DNA of 64,000 nucleotides, from positions 1 to 64,000 of the forward strand of contig JAAEAF010003801.1 of NCBI GenBank assembly GCA_011037195.1, given 5' to 3'. The first letter of the stretch is position 1, and the number at the start of each line of letters is the position of its first letter. A program made the translations under genes and the position numbers. Shown one piece after another: positions 22,259 through 33,500 of the stretch. The stretch is from Triatoma infestans (lineage: Eukaryota; Arthropoda; Insecta; Hemiptera; Reduviidae). The notes under the pieces were generated by a model. It did not search any database and was not told where the DNA came from. It was given only the letters and a program-made list of their open reading frames with translations.

Positions 22259-24093
22259 ATATGAGTAAAATAGCCATTGATAACATTTTTGTGTTGCAAA
22301 ATATAATTCATTACAAGACTCGAGAGAAAGGTAAAAAAATTTACTGTTTTTTTATCGATTTAAAATCGGCATTCGACACTGCAGACCATTCCTCACTGTT
22401 CCTAAAGCTCTTCAATCTAGGTGTATCATGGAAGTTTATGAACATTCTGAAAGCATATTATTCACTAGGAATATCGTCAGTACATTGTATAGATGGAATG
22501 TCCGAACCTATCCGGGTAGGAGTGAGGCACGGCTGTTTATTGAGCCCCATTCTTTTTTCACTTTTCGTAGACGATCTTCCGGCTCTGTTGGAGGGTGGTG
22601 TTCTTATCGGGAGTACCAAAATAAAAACCCTTCTTTACGCAGATGACATTGTTCTCCTTTCGGATAACCCCATTTCCTTGCAGAGAAATATTAATATTCT
22701 GGAAACTTATTGTGTCCAATGGAACCTCTCTGTCAATTTAGAAAAATCCAAAATAATGATATTTCGAAAAGGAGGTAGATTAGCGGCTTCAGAAAAGTGG
22801 CTCTACAAAAATTCCCGGATAGAGGTAGTGAACGCTATAAGTACTTGGGTATCATTCTAACTCCGCGTATGTCCCTGGTCCCCCACCTTGAAAATAAAGT
22901 GTCGATAGCTAAGCTCGGTTTAAACGAGGTTCGGGCTAACTTTATTCTTAATAAGAACGTTCCTCTCGACGCCAAATATAGGATTTTCAAGAGTGTGTCA
23001 CGAGCAGTTCTTTCATATGGTGCCCAATCTGGGGATTTCAACGTTATGACATCCTTGAAAAATTTCAAAGATTTTTCTTAAAAAAATTATTCTCTCTTTC
23101 CTCTCCAACGCCTAATTATGTACTATCGATTGAGTGTGCTCTTGAACCGTTAGAGATTTTCACCCTTGCTCTACACTTCAAATACTGCCTCAGAAACCTA
23201 GCTCTTGACAATCATCGCCTCCCGAAAATTGTTGCAACTGAAATTATTCAGAAGAAACTATTTTGGTTTAAACACTGGCTTTCGATGGCGCGTGATTTTT
23301 CCAGCGACCTATCTTGCACTCTTAATGATCGTGATAAATGGAGTGATCAACTTTCGAACTTACTTAATAAAATTAGATCAGTTCGCATCGAAGAGTCATT
23401 TTGTCGTGCAGGGAATTCTGAGCGCTTTTTTTTTTTTGTATAAAACTTTAATCACTGACCATAAGTCATTTGTAACATCGTCCCTATTTAATAACCTCAG
23501 ACTCTCAGAGATATGCTGGTTGCTGAAACTAAGAGCAGAACTGTTATACCTAAATTATACCCCTTGGTTGGAGAAAGATTCCGAACGAGAAATGTGTCCT
23601 CTCTGTAACTGCCAAGTACGGGAGGATTTGTTTCACTTCTTGGCAGAATGTCTTGCATTATTGGATGTGCGGCTCCTCCATCTCGGCAAATGTTCACTTT
23701 CTGGAGGAGAAATTATTGTTTACCTATCCGGACAACGGCCTTGTCATCCTTTAATTGCTTATGCTCGCCACGCTTGGAGAGTTAGGCACGTCAGGATCTC
23801 AGATTCTTTAGGTTAGCTTTTCAGTTTTTTATTGTAATTTATAAAACTATGTTTGATTTATTTAACCATTAGTTGAATACTTTTTTTTACTTTGCTATCT
23901 TATTCCAGTTCTGTTTTAGTTCTAGTGTAATTCTTGATGTTTTTCATAATTTTTCTTTTTTGTATTATTTTTTGTTTTTCTGTAATGGCTGCCACTATAT
24001 CAGACGGCTCTTCGCCATGCTTTTGTACTGAAGTATTTTAGCATCTACTGTATTATTATTATTATTATTTTTTTAAATAAAGTACTTAAAATA
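22259..24093 (+). mobile_element. LINE family I copy C, inserted inside the palindrome
   Basis: The copy starts within the RT domain (IDNIFVLQNI) and ends in an ATT tail (24049-24068) followed by AAATAAAGTACTTAAA. Flanking direct repeats of about 13 bp, ATATATGAGTAAA (22257-22269) and ATATAAGAGTAAA (24094-24106), fit a target-site duplication. The second of these is the first part of the foldback at 24096-24480, so the LINE inserted at the edge of that foldback. It is the most complete family I copy here, retaining the RT catalytic motif. Confidence 0.88.
22261..23816 (+). pseudogene. ORF2 of LINE copy C: reverse transcriptase, 5'-truncated and frameshifted
   Basis: The first frame (to 22860) holds RT motifs in order: FFIDLKSAFDTADHSSLF, GVRHGCLLSPILFSLFVDDL and the catalytic YADDIVLL. 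The YADD box is intact. A frameshift near 22800-22830 moves the protein into 22797-23081 (RYKYLGIILTPRMSLVPHL; LSYGAQSG), and further shifts lead to 23205-23816, which ends in LLKLRAELLYLNYTPWLEK, the zinc knuckle CPLCNCQVREDLFHFLAEC and ARHAWRVR. At least three frame breaks exclude function. No endonuclease domain is present because the 5' end is missing. The clade is not certain. Confidence 0.87.
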
Positions 24094-24095
24094 AT

Positions 24096-24480
24096 ATAAG
24101 AGTAAAGTATGGAAATAACTTTTGAAATGTACTTACAAAAATTTTCAGTTAGAATTATAGTAGTAATTACTCTAGTTTAACCTGTGACATACCATCACCA
24201 AGTGTTATGGACATTGGATGGGTGAAGGTTTATAAAGGGCTAGGAGTGCGAATGGGAAAACCGTGTCTGTATGTTGTTTTGGAAATTCCAGGAGATTGTT
24301 ATAACTGAGAGATAGGTTTTTGGTGTCTGTTCTAAACTTGATAGATAATTTATCCCATCCAATGTCCGTAACACTTGGTGATGATATGTCACAGGTTAAA
24401 CTAGCTTAATTACTACTGGAATTCTAACTGAAAATTTTTGTAAGTACATTTCCTAAGTTATTTCGATACTTTACTCTTAT
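24096..24480. mobile_element. Foldback MITE, about 385 bp, at the centre of the palindrome
   Basis: Arms of about 127 bp are inverted copies with roughly 90% identity by eye: the left begins ATAAGAGTAAAGTAT, the right ends ATACTTTACTCTTAT, and both contain AATTTTCAGTTAGAATT and CACCAAGTGTTA.GGACATTGGATGGG. The unique middle is about 120 bp. TATA-like sequence lies at both borders. No transposase is encoded. Confidence 0.85.
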
Positions 24481-24823
24481 ATATGCCACATATTGTCAAA
24501 GTTTTAATAGTTGAGATTTAGTTTAATATTGATCTGTTCTACAACAATAGTTTAAAATAAATTTAAATGTGCTATATATATCATACTTTTTATTTAGTTT
24601 ATTTAATATATAGTTTATTTTAAAAATTATTTATTTTGAAAATATTTTTTTAAGTTCATATTTTATGTTGTTTCTAGTTTTTTATTGATTTGTATTAAAA
24701 CCTTTGTACAGACCCTAAAGAAGCCAATAAATTTGCCGAAACGTCGGTAGAAATTTAGAAAGAGTTCTTTTGTAGGACCGAACCTCACCATCAAATTTAC
24801 AACATTGAATACAGCGGTCGTAA
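24479..24823 (+). repeat. Right arm of the large palindromic element
   Basis: It is the inverse partner of 21922-22258, starting ATATATGCCACATATTG and ending near CCTCACCATCAAATTTACAA. It lacks the GGCTGGAGCCAAC insertion of the left arm and carries TTTTTTATTGATTTG in its place. A hammerhead-like motif lies at 24712-24748. Confidence 0.85.
24712..24748 (+). ncRNA. Hammerhead-ribozyme-like motif in the right palindrome arm
   Basis: The order is ACC-CTAAAGA, GCC...TTGCC, GAAACGTC, GGT. Core G5 is replaced by A (CTAAAGA instead of CTGAAGA), which should kill catalysis. Stem I (ACC/GGT) and stem III (ACGT) are kept. Confidence 0.5.
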
Positions 24824-24839
24824 CGAACACCAAAAACTA

Positions 24840-25035
24840 GTAATAATTTTCTTTTATCAGAGACATTTTCCGTGATAGTCTGCTTCATTTTGTGATCATC
24901 AACCGGCTTTGGGCGTTCGCCCATCATCAGGATGTTTAATAACATAGACTTGCACAGAGCAAATACAGTTGATACACTCTCTGTTGCTTTCCAGCTCTGC
25001 CACCACAACAATTTTCTTTTACTTAACGAGCACAT
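24840..25035 (-). repeat. Hammerhead-bearing repeat, subfamily 1, copy 1
   Basis: It shares ATTTTCCGTGATAG.CTGCTTC, a hammerhead-like core, GCACAGAGCAAAT..AGTTGATAC and the CTTTCCAGCTCTGC segment with 28739-28930 and, inverted, with 38345-38560. No coding capacity is seen; the 106-codon minus frame here is incidental. Confidence 0.7.
24897..24934 (-). ncRNA. Hammerhead-ribozyme-like motif, subfamily 1 copy 1
   Basis: The minus strand has CATC-CTGATGA, T, a GGGCG/CGCCC stem with AA loop, then AAAGCCGGTT and GATG. Stem I is a 4-bp CATC/GATG match. GAAA has mutated to AAAG and GTC to GTT, so it is a fossil. Confidence 0.5.
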
Positions 25036-26740
25036 TAATACATATATTTACGGCGAAAAGTCAACTTCAAAACTCTGCGAACTACTGTAATGTTTGCTCC
25101 TGCAACTGTGAGAAATAGAGAAATATGATGCTCTTTACTTCACATTATGCCAAGTGTAGTCACGTGTTGTTTCACTGCAATATTAAGTCGAACATTTCTT
25201 CTTATTATACTTAATCCTAAAAGTGGTTATTAGTCTGTTCACTTCTAATTCTGTTAAAAGGAAGGCGTAATCTATTTATTGAGCTTCCATATATAAAAGG
25301 TGAATGTTTTTTTTCTCCTTTCGTCTTCACGTTTTCCGATACATTCGGGGCACGCAAACAATCCTTTAAAAATGATATAACGAAGGGTGATGGTAGAAGA
25401 AAAGAAGGAAAAAGGTGATAATAATAATAATGATAATCATAATAACAATAATAATGATGGTGATAAAAATAATGCCGCCGGCTTGTATATCACATTTACC
25501 GCCGCCGACAATGGGATCACGTGACTAAACCTCTTGGCAGGGGAACGAACACCACCATAAAACTAATAAAACATTTATCAGTTTCAACAGCTGACATTAA
25601 AGCTTGTCTGTTTTAAACCCATTTAATGTAATCTATCATAGTTAGTAGGAATATCCATTTAATTAAGAAAAGCCTTTTCAGTGGATAATATGAGAGATAA
25701 CTAGAAAAAGAAAAACATTCATTAGGAAATGGATGGCAAAGAATTGATTAATTTGATAAAACTTTTAGAACACATCAAATCGGTCATAATAAAAAAATAA
25801 ATAAACCAATTCATTAATTTCTCTTATCGAGGTAAGAGAAAATATTGCATTTGTATCAGATTGTAGAAATGATTTTTTTTTATACTTACAAAAACATGTT
25901 TTGATCAAATTGAACTAAATATCTTCAAAAACAAAACAAAACAAAATCACAGCTTTAATTTATAAACCATAATGTACTTTCCTTCATATCAGCATTAGGA
26001 TTTTGTGTAAAACCATGTGTGTGAATAGCGTAACTCAACAACATTCATATGAGATATTCTTTGCAATATTATTTCTAATTTTATTTAAATTTGCAATGTA
26101 AACTAAACGTTTAATTACAGAATGTTATACTTGTTTTTCTGAATGCGTCTACATTGTATGCAGCGCTCTCTGTGTCAACGTCTATTAGCAATGCTTGTAA
26201 GGGGCTGTTTATAAATTCTAACTCTAAGGTGTTCTCAAAAAATTACATAACCTAGTTGCAATACCATTAATCGATTTCTTTACACTTCCAATTCTAGCAA
26301 TATATTTCCCATTCTAAAAAGATGGTGGTAAAGTGTAGATTGTAATTAATTACAAATTTAGAGGAAAACTGGAAATATCCAACTCTCCCAGATTCTTCCA
26401 AATATCAATTTTCCTGGACAAATGTTGCAAATAAAAGTGTTTGCCCTTCGTATAACGTAATTAGCACAATCAAATGACTTGCTCATGTTATAAAATAATG
26501 ATAGTGCATGTTGTTTCTAATCAATATCTTAAAATCCACATGATTTTCTTCGCAACTTTAATTGTGGGACCTATGTTTCTTGTGACCCCAAACTGAGAGG
26601 TAGAGAATAACCATTTCTTTCATAGCAAACATATAATTGCTTTTTTAAGACTGCCTCAAATACTTTTGCCGGTTTTGGAATAACTGATATTGACCTTTAT
26701 AGTCTCGACTATCTATATGTTTTTAAAATATATTGGGATA
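25036..26740. other. Non-coding AT-rich DNA
   Basis: Contains an (AAT)n-like run at 25418-25475. The phrase GCAAATAAAAGTGTTTGCC (26425-26443) belongs to a small dispersed motif (TTTCAAATAAAAGTGAT, also at 6619, 20801, 29563 and 30825). No gene recognised. Confidence 0.45.
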
Positions 26741-26742
26741 TA

Positions 26743-27460
26743 CGAGGGTGGTTTGAAAAGTTCTCGGAATCACCCCTACATGTCAGTGCTAGAGCAACGA
26801 GGTTCCCGCGCAATAATCACACATCCTTTGTGAGTGAACACGTGGCGCGTCAGTGCTCTTGCTGCAGGAGAGTGGTAGTGACGACTCTTTGTTGTTGTTT
26901 CCGCGTAGTGATTTGTGGCAATGGAAAAAACTGAGATTCGAGCAGTGATTAAGTACTTTGTAAAGAAAGGTATGAAAGCAAAGGAAATTCATGCCGACTT
27001 TCAGAACACACTGGGGACTCTGCTCCTTCATATTCAACTGTTGCCAAGTGGACCAGCGAGTTTAAATTTGGTCGGGAGAGCTTAGATGATGATCCGCGTA
27101 CTGGACGGCCAAAAAGTGCTACGACCCCAGAATTTATCGCAAAAAAGCATAAAATGGTCATGGAGGATCGTCGACTGAAAGTGCGAGAGATTGCTGAAGC
27201 TATAGGGATGTCATCTGAACGGGTATATCACATTTTAACCGAAGAATTGGGAATGAAAAAATTATCGGCAAGATCTTTGCCGCGGCTCTTGACATTGGAC
27301 CCATTTGACAAAGTCTGGCCCGTTTTCAGCGCAACCAACAAGATTTTTTGCGCCGGTTTGTGACTACAGATGAAACTTGGGTCCACTACTATACCCCAGA
27401 GACAAAACAGCAGTCAAAGCAGTGGAAACATGCTGAGTCACCACCACCAAAGAAAGCAAA
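26743..27460 (+). mobile_element. Mariner transposon M2, 5' half only
   Basis: The 5' terminal repeat reads CGAGGGTGGTTTGAAAAGTT after TA, as in many mariners. The transposase follows (next entry) and stops matching at about 27460, with no second terminal repeat found. Bases 26745-26915 are the 5' UTR. The 3' half is deleted. Confidence 0.88.
26921..27460 (+). pseudogene. Mariner transposase (M2), N-terminal half, frameshifted
   Basis: Met at 26921 begins MEKTEIRAVIKYFVKKGM, the first helix-turn-helix. A one-base deletion in the run after LG (near 26997-27013) changes frame. The open frame around 27154 then shows a second HTH (VREIAEAIGMSSERVYHILT) and LPRLLTLD. A second frame change near 27325 is followed by FLRRFVTTDETWVHYYTPET, which includes the first catalytic Asp. 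The other two catalytic Asp residues are missing with the deleted 3' half. The intact start codon and few breaks suggest a fairly young copy. Confidence 0.9.
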
Positions 27461-28365
27461 TATAAGTAATATAAGCTAAGATAAATTAATTAAATAATAA
27501 GAAATATGAAGTAGGTAGCTGATATTTCTTATGATTTCTATAATGGTATACTCTAAATACATTTTATTTCTTTAAGAAGATACTGCAACAGGAACAAAGT
27601 TTCAAAATTGAATTTTCACCGGAAATACTTCCATAATGATTGGTGCATGTTGAAATGAATACCCGCTAAAAAACCATATTACACAATTTAAATTTTGATG
27701 TATACTGAGAATGAAGAGTGATAAACGCAGAATGGTAGCGCTATCTATTGTGAGTCGCCTTAAAGAGGGAAGTGTGACTCTTACTTGTTCACTTAGTGAG
27801 GCTACTACCTGCGTGAATACTTTCAGCCTGTAAAAAGAAGACTTTTGGCAGAAAATGAGTTGAGATAGTTGTATGCTTGTAACAAGGTATTACAATGGAA
27901 GGATTGGTTGATTGCTTGGATAAGTCTAAGAGTTGCGCTTTGGTCTCACAGTAAGCTGCTTGACTGTTTTACACGCTCTTTGCAAGTGTTAACTCTTCAA
28001 GGTTCATCATGCGATTTTTTACATCCAGCTGTTTATTCCATTTTAGCTCTTGGTGAGAGCACAACTCCTACTTTGAGATACCTTGGACACTACAAAAAAT
28101 TTTTAGCGAACTGATTTTTATGTGAATAGATAACATGAAAAATCGATTGTAAAAGATCTAAAGGCACCGCAATTTTACTGATTTTTTTTTTCTCTTTTAC
28201 ACGATTATTCACGATTAATCGCTCTAACGATTCCATTTAACTTGGTATAATAATTTCAAATTTTTGGCCTACAGACAATTTATTTGAAATATTCTTGTGG
28301 GAACATATATTTCAGGGGATTTGGAGAGAGAGTGGTTCCTTCCAAATTTCCATTTCTTTTTTTTT
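27461..28365. other. Non-coding DNA
   Basis: Nothing is recognised; an 81-codon frame at 27869-28114 has no family features. CTACCTGCGTG near 27810 recalls the end of the 310-bp unit, weakly. Confidence 0.4.
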
Positions 28366-28578
28366 TTTAATTTAAGGCGCATCAATCTATGGCCATTGAC
28401 GCCCGGAGCCTTCTCAGTGCACTGCCGACCTCCGTACAGGGTCCATCACCGGACAGTGATCTACCTCTAGGCTCCTAGAAGAAAAAATCTAAGGGCAGCA
28501 CAACTGGACTCGATCCCGGGACCTCCGCGTGGGAGTCCAGTACACTAACCAGAATAGCTAAGTAGCTATTCTCCTCCC
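28366..28578 (-). mobile_element. tRNA-derived SINE, copy 2
   Basis: It has the same head-to-tail order as copy 1: a minus-strand head with CTGGTTAGTGTACTGGACTCC and a B-box-like GGGATCGAGTCC, body CTTAGATTTTTTCTTC, and end GGCGTCAATGGCCATAG then AAATTAAA. An AGCTATTC inverted pair (28555-28575) sits at the 5' border. Confidence 0.85.
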
Positions 28579-28738
28579 TAATTTCCATTTCCAATAAGCT
28601 CTATGATCCAACCATCTATAAAACATTAAGGGTTACTAAATGTCTATTAATGATTACAAGTTTCGGAGGAAATTTAAGCAGTCACAATGTTATTTTTTTT
28701 TAAGTGATTGTTTCAATTATTAACTTACTAACACCACA

Positions 28739-28930
28739 GATATTTTCCGTGATAGCCTGCTTCTTTTTGTGGTCATCGACCGGTTTCGGAGGTTTGCCTA
28801 TCATCAGTATGTTTTTGTCGAACAGTGTGATAACAAGACTGCACAGAGCAAATTTAGTTGATACCAAATTTTTAAGTGTATGACCATAAAAAGAAGCAGG
28901 CTATCACGGAAAATATCTCGCTTTCCAGCT
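28739..28930 (-). repeat. Hammerhead-bearing foldback, subfamily 1, copy 2
   Basis: Inverted arms: ATATTTTCCGTGATAGCCTG at 28739-28758 onward and, inverted, CAGGCTATCACGGAAAATAT at 28901-28920. The ribozyme-like core is in the left arm only. GCACAGAGCAAATTTAGTTG lies in the middle, as in copy 1. Confidence 0.8.
28774..28811 (-). ncRNA. Hammerhead-ribozyme-like motif, subfamily 1 copy 2
   Basis: The minus strand reads CATA-CTGATGA, T, AGG-CAAA-CCT, CC, GAAACCGGTC, GATG. CTGATGA, GAAA and GTC are intact and stem III is the palindrome ACCGGT. The innermost stem I base is a mismatch (CATA/GATG), while the subfamily consensus is CATC/GATG. Confidence 0.6.
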
Positions 28931-28999
28931 CTGCGGAACCAACCACAACGACTAATAAACACCCTCAGCCTCTTATTATAAAAATATTATTTGTTTATT

Positions 29000-30115
29000 T
29001 AATAATGAAATCATCCGGTCTAGAAAATAAAGCAAATTGAAAGAATTAAATTACTAGCAACGGCCTTTTTTACAATCATTCTACTTCTCAGATAAATTAG
29101 TGTCTGGGTGAAATTCAAAGATATCGTGAGAAAATGAGATATTTACATTTCATTTACATTATATACAGCTTTGGCTTTCTCCTGGCGCCATTGTTCTATT
29201 TTAACAGCTTTATTAAAACAAGATTCCAGCTCCATATAATAAAGAAAAATGAGAGGAGTATTATAAATAAATAGATTGTAATGTGAAACACATACACGAC
29301 TTTCTCTGGCTGGAATTGTTTCATTACTAATTGACAAAACTTCATTTAAATTTGGAATGGTTACTGAATGTTGAGTTGAACTGGGAATAATTGACAGAGC
29401 CAACACTTGTTGGTTTTTAAGGCATAGAGTTTAACTTAACTGTTGTATGGCAGCGATCGCTATCAGCGAATCTTATACACCTATCATTTTACAGTCTTAG
29501 TCACAGATTGTGACTTAGATTTTCAAAACTACCCTAAAATCAAGTTTCCAGAAGAATGTTTCAAATAAAATTGATAGGCAGTAAAATGGGATATATGGTA
29601 TAATTTCTTAACTCGCAAAACCGTAGCACTTCCGGTTTCTATTTTGTGTCTACTGCCCAACAGCGCTATAGATTGAGCACCATACCGCACGTGAACAATA
29701 AGAAATTGAAAAGGGACCACATTACTTTTCAATCATCAAGCGAACAAAAAACAATGTCTTTAACCATCAAGTGAACAAGCAACAACAAGATAACTTTAAA
29801 CTTCAAGAGAACGAGCAAGAATTCTAAACAGCAAAATATCAAGAAGTTTCGCCACAGCTAACGTACTCTCAAACTCTTCTTTTTCCTTACTAGTAATAGG
29901 CTAAAATATATAAATTGTGAGTAAAACTGATAAAATCATCTTTTCTTTTATTTAACAAGCATCACACTTGTTGCTGATTCAGCAATTTACATTTCAAATT
30001 TAAAGAAAATGCAGAAGAGGTTTACCAAAAAAAAAGAAAAGAAATCAGAAACCATTGTAATGATACCACGTTTTGTTAGTGAATTGATTGAACTCACGAA
30101 CTGGCACCAAACTCA
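29000..30115. other. Non-coding DNA with a short minisatellite
   Basis: Bases 29735-29815 hold about three or four degenerate units of the type ATCAAGTGAACAAGCAA. The TTTCAAATAAAATTGAT motif occurs at 29561. No gene is recognised. Confidence 0.45.
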
Positions 30116-30124
30116 CAATTTACA

Positions 30125-30385
30125 ACATTACGGAGTAAGTAGAGAACAGTAGAGTATAGAACGAGTAGAGAGGAAGGTGTAACCGGAGAAAAGTGAATGA
30201 TGATGGTTGGTTAGTAGCGTGATGAATGTCGAATGGTGTAGCTTGTGGATAGCGTATCGTGGCAAAGTCGTTTGAAAAGTGATGTAACAAGTTAAAACTC
30301 TTGCTTGTTCTAGCATTGGTGAGTTAGTGAGGGTGCTAGCTTGATGAACTTACAAGGTTGAAGTTTACTCTTTTTACTAAATTTG
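30125..30385 (+). mobile_element. Probable LTR fragment, copy 1
   Basis: The interval resembles 44630-44875: both have a GAATG-rich left part, AGTTAAAACTCTTGCTT.TTCTA in the middle and TTTACTCTTT near the right end. The right end is followed by TTTGGGGACTGACTG, where the other copy has TCTGGCGACTGATA, a Gypsy-like primer-binding-site sequence. No internal coding region follows. Confidence 0.4.
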
Positions 30386-32780
30386 GGGACTGACTGTGGG
30401 GGGGACTGCCCTCTTCACAGTAGCATTTGTGACTCACTGAAAGCACGACAGATGGTTAGCTTATAATTCAATTTCCCTTACCACTAGAGGTAGCTTCTAC
30501 GTGAGAGATTTGCTGACATGATTGAAGCCCATTCGCCAATACGTTGCAGTGAGCGTGACAGCGAATAATAACGCGTGTTTGAAGTGCACTTGGTTTATGT
30601 TAAAGAACCTATTAAGTCTAAGTTTTCTGTGGCAACTTTACTGGCTATAATTCTGTAAAGTTGCGCTTTCAGATAATTGATCTTCTTCAAACTTGGAAAT
30701 CCTAGCAAATCATTCAGGAAAATTTGGTAGTATAACCTATATTTGCACTGACCATCACTTTGGAGTCTAGAGGACAACTAAACCTTGCAGTTACTCCCAA
30801 ATCCTCCAGATTTCCTAGAAAAATGTTTAAAATAAAAGTGATAGATTTTCATGTGTTTAGTTAGTTTGTGTCAAGTTTAGAAAGTTAGTTTGGTGCCATC
30901 TTTGGGGAAATCGCAAAAACTGAAAAAAAGACTACTCCCTCCTTTGACGGATTTTGAATGAATCCTTCGTCGTAGAAAGCTATGTGGTAACTTCTTGAAA
31001 TATTAACTTTGAACTATTTATGTTTGAAGCTTTTATGTTTCGTCGTCAGAGGTCTACAAAATATATATATATTTTTGTTAGAAACTAATTTTCAAAAATG
31101 TGACACATCATCAAAGTGCAGTTAAAGAAATTACATTAAAAAAAAAATTGTTAAAATTTGACAAAGTGAACATTTATTGGTGACTGATTAAACCAGATTT
31201 TTCTAAAGTATTTATAACATCAATCAAAACAATATAGCTATCAAATAAATGAAAGAAAAATGATAATAAAACTCATCAGTGTACCGTTAGGCACTGATTG
31301 CCAAGTGCTTGTTTTAGTGATAGATCTCAGCAATCAAGATTTGTGTTATAGGCGTTGTTGATGGTTCGTAGAAATAAAGTCTACATAACTATACACCTAG
31401 TTAAGATCAAATTATGAGTTATAATGGCATCTGAAAGATGAAGAAAAAAAACATTTATGGTCATTTCTTTTAGTTTATGACCATTAGAAAAGTGCTTGAG
31501 ATGTCTGGAATTGTAAGAAAGAAATGAATTGACTTTAAAAAGAAAGGTTCTTTTTTTTACTGAAGGAATGTTTCGGGGGAAATGTGATCTTTAATTTGCA
31601 ATTTGAGCGTCACCATTGACAGGAGATTGAAGAATACAGATTGGAAATAAATGTCATGACAAAGATTGATTGTCAATTGATGTAGGTGTGTAAATAAGCA
31701 AGATAGTAAAAACCAGTTTAAATAAGTAGTTCAAAAATAAATTTTGTGGATATAAAAGAGGGTTTTATCGGAGAAATGAAGAAACAGACGAATATGACGC
31801 AATATCATGGGCATAGAACAAGGGGCACAGGTCGTAATAAGGCACAAATCTCGTAATAATAAAAACATTTAAATATTGAATAATAAAAAAAAATATAATG
31901 AAAAGTAGAAATGGGTATTTTATCAGAAAGTTGGTACCGATAGATCAAGTAGAAATTTTCACTTTTATAGAACTTAAATCATCCACGTTGGATAGTTAGA
32001 CACATAATAAAATGATATTTCTCTAACCACTTTTTATTACGAGTACAAATAATAGATATATACTATAAAGTGCAAGGTAAGATTTCTAACGTTTCTGTTT
32101 AATAATTGCGCTCTTATATATATTAGTCAACAGTATACAATAGTTGTTATTTTCAGGATTTTTGAAAACATTAATGTCTTTTAATTATAAGGCTTTAACA
32201 GATTTTCTTGGGTACTTGAAGTAACTTAAAAGAAATAACTTAAACTAGAAGTTGAAATTAGAGGTAGCAATCAATAGTATGTCGCTCCCGATTAGTTTTG
32301 TATATGGTTCTTTTTACAATGAAATAAAAAATATTTTGCAAATAAAACGATGATAGCCAGGGAGGGGGCAAGAGGATAACATTTTTTCTTAAATTTGCGC
32401 AAAGTTTATTTTTAATAATAAATATTATAATTTTTTTTTCTGTTTCAGTGAATTATTCTTCAGTTTATCCGGATTCAAAAATATTAAAAGATTTCTATTC
32501 CTGCATGATGGTGTAGACCTTACCCTGACATAGTCTTGGCTACGCTCATGCGCAATATTGTGCTAGCTTACGCATGGCTCTGCGTTGATGAATTAGTCAG
32601 TCAGTCAGTCGGTTAGTACATTTACTGCCTATGCCTATGCAATCTAGATGTTCTACGCTCTCAAGATGTTTCTATATTAGTTACAAATTCAAATACGTAT
32701 ATACGTACATATACATATTACATTGAATTATTAATTTCACCACCCTTCATTCACGTGTATATTTTTCGATTGTCATGTTT
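30386..32780. other. Non-coding DNA
   Basis: Nothing coding is recognised. A stem-less hammerhead-like string CTGACGACGAAAC occurs on the minus strand at 31031-31043. AGTCAGTCAGTCAGTCGG lies at 32596-32613. Confidence 0.4.
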
Positions 32781-32783
32781 CTA

Positions 32784-33500
32784 TTATTATTATTCATCTT
32801 TGGACAGAGGGTCCAAAGCCCTCAAGGCCCATATGCTACCCCAAAGAAAAACAACAACAAACGGGGTCTAGAACAAAAATCTAGAACCCAGGCTATATTA
32901 TTCACCGCAGGCCAAACTAATCGGACCATAACCTTAGCTTAAAGGGAAACAACTGAGCTTATCCTCTGATGATATTCCACAGATTCTAATATCAGGTTCC
33001 GATACTAATATCCTCATAACCCGAGCAATCTGTCATAAGATGGATGGACGTTTCTTCCTCTGACTCTACGTTACAGGCTCTACAAAAGGGATCTGACATG
33101 GACCCAATTATTTAGAGATGTCGCCTTAAACCGCAATGCCCAGTAAAGCATCCAACCAGATGTCTGAGAGTGTTCCGTAAAAGACCTAGCAACAACTTAT
33201 TAATAGCCCTGTCCAGACCCTCAATGAACATCTTAGACTGTCGACAACCCATTGAGCTGATCAATAGGGATGATAGCTGTGGTACTATCCATGACTGGAT
33301 AGTGGAAGCTTGACAGATATTAGCCTGAAGACACATCAACAGCAGGCCGGGGACCAATGAAAGGGAGAGGGGCGCCTAATTTGGCAAACTTATCCACATT
33401 CTCATTCCCCAAAAATTCTCATATGACCTGGTTCCCAGACTAGAAGTACATGCTTCAAGGAAGATTGTTTCTGTAGTTTCGGTATTGCGTTGATAAAACA
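32784..33500 (-). mobile_element. LINE 3' end, family II copy 2
   Basis: The minus-strand 33112-33357 frame carries the LINE tail LRNTLRHLVGCFTGHCGLRRHL. In a shifted frame the zinc knuckle DPFCRACNVESEEETSIHLM follows, more complete than in copy 1, with CRAC and a downstream His. Upstream, around 33370-33400, a degraded RNase H-like end (NENVDKFAKLGAP) is legible. The 3' UTR ends GGACCCTCTGTCCAAAGATG followed by AATAATAATAATAG. It is truncated and frameshifted. Confidence 0.75.

Noticed and set aside
31020..31050. Hammerhead motif on the minus strand (CTGACGACGAAAC)
   Set aside because: Stem II is missing altogether and there is no GTC at the expected place, so it cannot fold as a hammerhead.
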